Source of the DNA: Serratia sp. H1w
GTDB lineage: Bacteria > Pseudomonadota > Gammaproteobacteria > Enterobacterales > Enterobacteriaceae
Length of the DNA stretch: 42,328 nt
Reading direction: 5' to 3'
Assembly: GCF_000633355.1 (NCBI RefSeq)
Contig: NZ_AYMQ01000098.1
Coordinates: forward strand, 1-42,328
This document shows, one piece after another, positions 40,282 to 42,328 of this stretch (its first letter is position 1; each line of letters starts with the position of its first letter). The position numbers and the translations under genes are program-made. Under the pieces are notes generated by a model, which ran no database searches, was not told where the DNA came from, and saw nothing but the letters and a program-made list of their open reading frames with translations.

Positions 40282-41523
40282 TTAGATAGAATCGATGGTC
40301 AGTTTGCCGCGGGCATGCATCGAATTACGGATCAGTATGGTGATCAATGCGGTAATGACCGCGCCGACCAGAATGCCGAACATGTATGAGCCGAGATTAG
40401 TGACCAGCGGCCAGGCCCAGATTGCGGATTCCGGGAACCACTGCACAGCCCCCAGCGCGACGGCGGTGCTGGAACCGACAATAGCCCCCACCATATAAGC
40501 AGGCAGCGTAGCTAACGGGTTCTCCAACAGGAAAGGAATGGCCCCTTCGCTGATCCCCATGAACGCCAGGAACATGGCCGTCTTACCTTGCGGGTAGAGC
40601 TGGCTGCTGAACAGGCGTTTACCGGTCAACCGGCGGTCGATCATGGTTGCCAGACCCAGCCCGATAGGCGGAATGACAATGGCCACCGCACGGGAAGTGA
40701 TCGGCAATACGTGGTCGGTGGTGAAGCTTAAGGCGATAAAGCCGGCGGCTTTGTTAATCGGGCCTCCAAGGTCGATGGCGGTGGCCGCAGAAATCCCTAC
40801 CGCATACGCCATGGTACCGGCATTGCCAGCGGCCAACAGCAAGGTGCGCATCCCACCGTTAATCCAACCGCCCAGCGGGGTGATCACGTAGTACATGGCC
40901 AGCATGACAAACATGGCGGACAGGATCGGCAACAGAAACGTCGTTTTAAACGCCAGCAGGTAGGAAGGTAGCTGGACTTTCTTGTTAAGCCACTTCACCA
41001 GATAACCGGCGGCAATCGAGATAATCAATGCGCCAATAAAGGTGGACGGCACCGGCTTGGTGGTGACCCATTGCAGGGTATTGGCATCCAGCGCCAGCAA
41101 CAGGGTTGGCTGGGTAGCGACCAGGCCGCCAATAAACCCGGCAGGGAATGCCAGTTTGCCGCCGATCGAGTTGGCAACAAAGGCCGCAAACATCGGGATG
41201 GCAAAGCTGAACAGCAGGCCACCGAATGATTCAGACAGATAGGCAAACTTCAGTAATGACAGATGAAAACCCGTGACCTTCCCGGAGTTCATCGCATCCA
41301 GAATGCCCATATCCGGCGGCAGTTCCAGCCAGACATAAGCAATCAGCTGCGAAATCGCGAGGATCACCCCACCCATGATCAGCGTAGGGATCATGCGCGA
41401 GATCCCCGACATGATGTGCTGAGGAAGCTCACTCCAGAAACTGGGTTCTGAAGCGGCGGCATTTGACCCAGAGGCCGCAGGGGCCGCCGAGGTGGTCACT
41501 GCGCTACGTTTTTTAATGGCCAT
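40282..41523 (-). CDS. fryC: PTS fructose-family EIIC permease FryC
   Basis: 413 residues with an Ala/Ser-rich N-terminal stretch (about 8-27) and some nine or ten membrane segments. Family marks are [18 protein letters not shown] near the start, [20 protein letters not shown] and GISEGAIPF (about 322-330), the EIIC signature. It carries and phosphorylates a fructose-like sugar with FryB and FryA; the true substrate of Fry systems is not known. It lies 38 bases after fryB. Confidence 0.92.
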   Translation of the reverse strand: MAIKKRSAVTTSAAPAASGSNAAASEPSFWSELPQHIMSGISRMIPTLIMGGVILAISQLIAYVWLELPPDMGILDAMNSGKVTGFHLSLLKFAYLSESFGGLLFSFAIPMFAAFVANSIGGKLAFPAGFIGGLVATQPTLLLALDANTLQWVTTKPVPSTFIGALIISIAAGYLVKWLNKKVQLPSYLLAFKTTFLLPILSAMFVMLAMYYVITPLGGWINGGMRTLLLAAGNAGTMAYAVGISAATAIDLGGPINKAAGFIALSFTTDHVLPITSRAVAIVIPPIGLGLATMIDRRLTGKRLFSSQLYPQGKTAMFLAFMGISEGAIPFLLENPLATLPAYMVGAIVGSSTAVALGAVQWFPESAIWAWPLVTNLGSYMFGILVGAVITALITILIRNSMHARGKLTIDSI

Positions 41524-41561
41524 AAATCCACCTTATTGCTGTACCGACGCGGTTATTTTTA

Positions 41562-41888
41562 TTACTGCTCGGAGCGGATCATTGCTTCAATTTCGCTCAG
41601 GGTGCCGTCGGCATCTTTAATGGCATCCTGCAGCGAAATTTCATACACATCACGGCCTTCGAAACGCTCGTTATCCTCTGGGGTGATGGCGATGGCATGA
41701 ATGATGACGTCGGCCTCGGCAATATCTTTGGCGGTCAGGCGGTTCTGGATACCGTCCGCTCCCTGGGTTTCGATTTTAATTTCGTCGTAGCCTGCCGCTT
41801 TTGCGGCATCCGACAAGGCTTCAGCCGCCATAAAGGTGTGAGCCAGCCCCATTGGGCATGCACATAGGGCAATAAATTTTTTAGTCAT
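41562..41888 (-). CDS. fryB: PTS fructose-family EIIB FryB
   Basis: 108 residues from the ATG at 41888 (AGAGG about six bases before), equal to my memory of E. coli FryB. The phosphorylated Cys11 is in CPMGLAHT, the fructose EIIB signature, followed by AAEALSDAAKAAGYDEIKIE. It takes phosphate from FryA EIIA and gives it to the sugar bound by FryC. First gene of the fry operon; the 216-bp upstream gap has a CRP-like site. Confidence 0.93.
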   Translation of the reverse strand: MTKKFIALCACPMGLAHTFMAAEALSDAAKAAGYDEIKIETQGADGIQNRLTAKDIAEADVIIHAIAITPEDNERFEGRDVYEISLQDAIKDADGTLSEIEAMIRSEQ

Positions 41889-42018
41889 AATGGCCTCTGG
41901 ATGGTTGCGGTTTGCTGGTGTCGTTAAAAAACTCAACCTGAGTATGTCGGTGGATAACGGCAGAGGGTTACAGGATAAAACGCACATTTGCTGGATTTTT
42001 ATCACGCAAATCGGGAAG

Positions 42019-42034
42019 TGCGATGTGGGTCACA
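42019..42034. promoter_or_regulatory. CRP-like site before fryB
   Basis: Seen: TGCGA, six bases, TCACA, a 9-of-10 match to TGTGA-N6-TCACA, about 131 bases before the fryB start and about 70 bases past the pfl stop on the minus strand. CRP activation is usual for carbohydrate PTS operons. The distance suits an activator site if transcription starts roughly 60-90 bases upstream of fryB; that start is not shown. Confidence 0.4.
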
Positions 42035-42065
42035 TGGGGAGGATGGTTGTGGGGGATTTATTGGG

Positions 42066-42085
42066 GGGCGCCGCACGCAGCGCCC
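42066..42085 (-). terminator. stem-loop after the glycyl radical enzyme gene
   Basis: Seen on the minus strand: GGGCGC, eight-base loop, GCGCCC, about 20 bases past the stop at 42105. C-rich sequence follows rather than T, so termination may be partial and some transcripts could continue into fryB. Confidence 0.4.
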
Positions 42086-42104
42086 GTCTCACGCCTAAAG
42101 TTCC

Positions 42105-42328
42105 TTACTGTAACGTTGTCCTGCTGATAATCTCATTTTGTACATCCCGACACAGCTCGACAAAGAAGGCGCTGTAACCGGCGACACGGACAATCAGGTC
42201 GCGATGCTTTTCCGGGTATTGTTGCGCATCCAGCAATGTCTCTCTGTCCACGCAGTTAAACTGCATCTGCGCGTTCCCCAGAATGGATGCCGTGCGTAGC
42301 AGCGTTTGATGCCGCGCGCGATAAATGG
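42105..42328 (-). CDS. PflD-type glycyl radical enzyme, C-terminal end
   Basis: Only the last 74 codons are in the window; the gene continues beyond the right edge. The glycyl radical motif is complete: [13 protein letters not shown], with the Gly that carries the radical, then [18 protein letters not shown] and stop. [18 protein letters not shown] precedes it. RVAGYSAFF, rather than the RVSGYAV of classical PflB, points to the PflD/glycerol-dehydratase branch, whose members include dehydratases and C-C or C-S lyases. An activating enzyme would be expected next to it, outside the window. It lies upstream of fryB on the same strand. Confidence 0.85.
   Translation of the reverse strand, partial: IYRARHQTLLRTASILGNAQMQFNCVDRETLLDAQQYPEKHRDLIVRVAGYSAFFVELCRDVQNEIISRTTLQ

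Noticed and set aside
1-42328. tRNA genes, rRNA genes or CRISPR arrays
   Set aside because: None seen on reading; no cloverleaf or regularly spaced repeats. The junction at 27925 is in a protein gene, as expected of a transposable phage.

Overview
The window is enterobacterial DNA, most like Serratia or a near relative. It holds the middle and right-hand part of a Mu-type transposable prophage (about 1-27925), followed by host chromosome (27926-42328). The genus is inferred from gene order and protein resemblance, not from a search.

Prophage. From 1 to about 2.6 kb lie the last early/middle genes: a cut DUF2786-type gene, an ANR-type regulator, small unknowns, gemA and one Mor/C-type activator. 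A late block follows (2.67-11.4 kb): endolysin, DUF2644 membrane protein, overlapping spanin pair, DUF2730 and DUF1804 proteins, a DNA methyltransferase, terminase large subunit, portal, F and G. The head block (11.6-15.3 kb) has protease/scaffold I/Z, major head protein T and gp35-gp38-like genes. At 15.3 kb the plan leaves Mu: there is no sheath gene, and a siphovirus-type tail follows (tail tube, assembly chaperones with a probable -1 frameshift, 1063-residue tape measure, DUF2163-type and tip proteins). A second tail-tube paralogue, a tailspike broken by a stop codon and a small moron end the phage. The left end, repressor and transposase genes lie outside the window.

A perfect 23-bp repeat sits just before the endolysin gene and just before gene I, the places where Mu has its late promoters Plys and PI. 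In both places a perfect stem-loop lies against the start codon. The right end has copies of CTATGCAAAAT spaced 22 bp apart, as expected of transposase-binding sites, and the predicted terminus is a CA at 27924-27925.

Host, part 1 (27.9-32.3 kb). The phage sits inside ydjH, a PfkB-type sugar kinase of the ydj carbohydrate cluster. About 30 N-terminal codons are cut off, and the remnant also has an in-frame TAA. The downstream genes keep the E. coli order: ydjG (aldo-keto reductase), ydjF (DeoR regulator), ydjE (MFS transporter).

Host, part 2 (32.3-34.5 kb). A secreted endonuclease/exonuclease/phosphatase-family protein and a Proteus-type lipase without signal peptide, both on the minus strand. 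The lipase has a TetR-like palindrome before its start.

Host, part 3 (34.5-42.3 kb). A fry-type PTS locus: ypdC (AraC regulator, plus strand), then on the minus strand fryB-fryC-ypdF-ypdE-fryA. These encode fructose-family EIIB and EIIC, two metallopeptidases and an HPr-EI-EIIA fusion. A PflD-type glycyl radical enzyme gene runs off the right edge upstream of fryB, a neighbour more typical of the frw locus.

Four coding sequences carry notable reading-frame events: in-frame stops in F (TAG), the tailspike (TAA) and ydjH (TAA), and a probable programmed frameshift in the tail chaperone. The prophage therefore looks at least partly decayed although its module order is intact.
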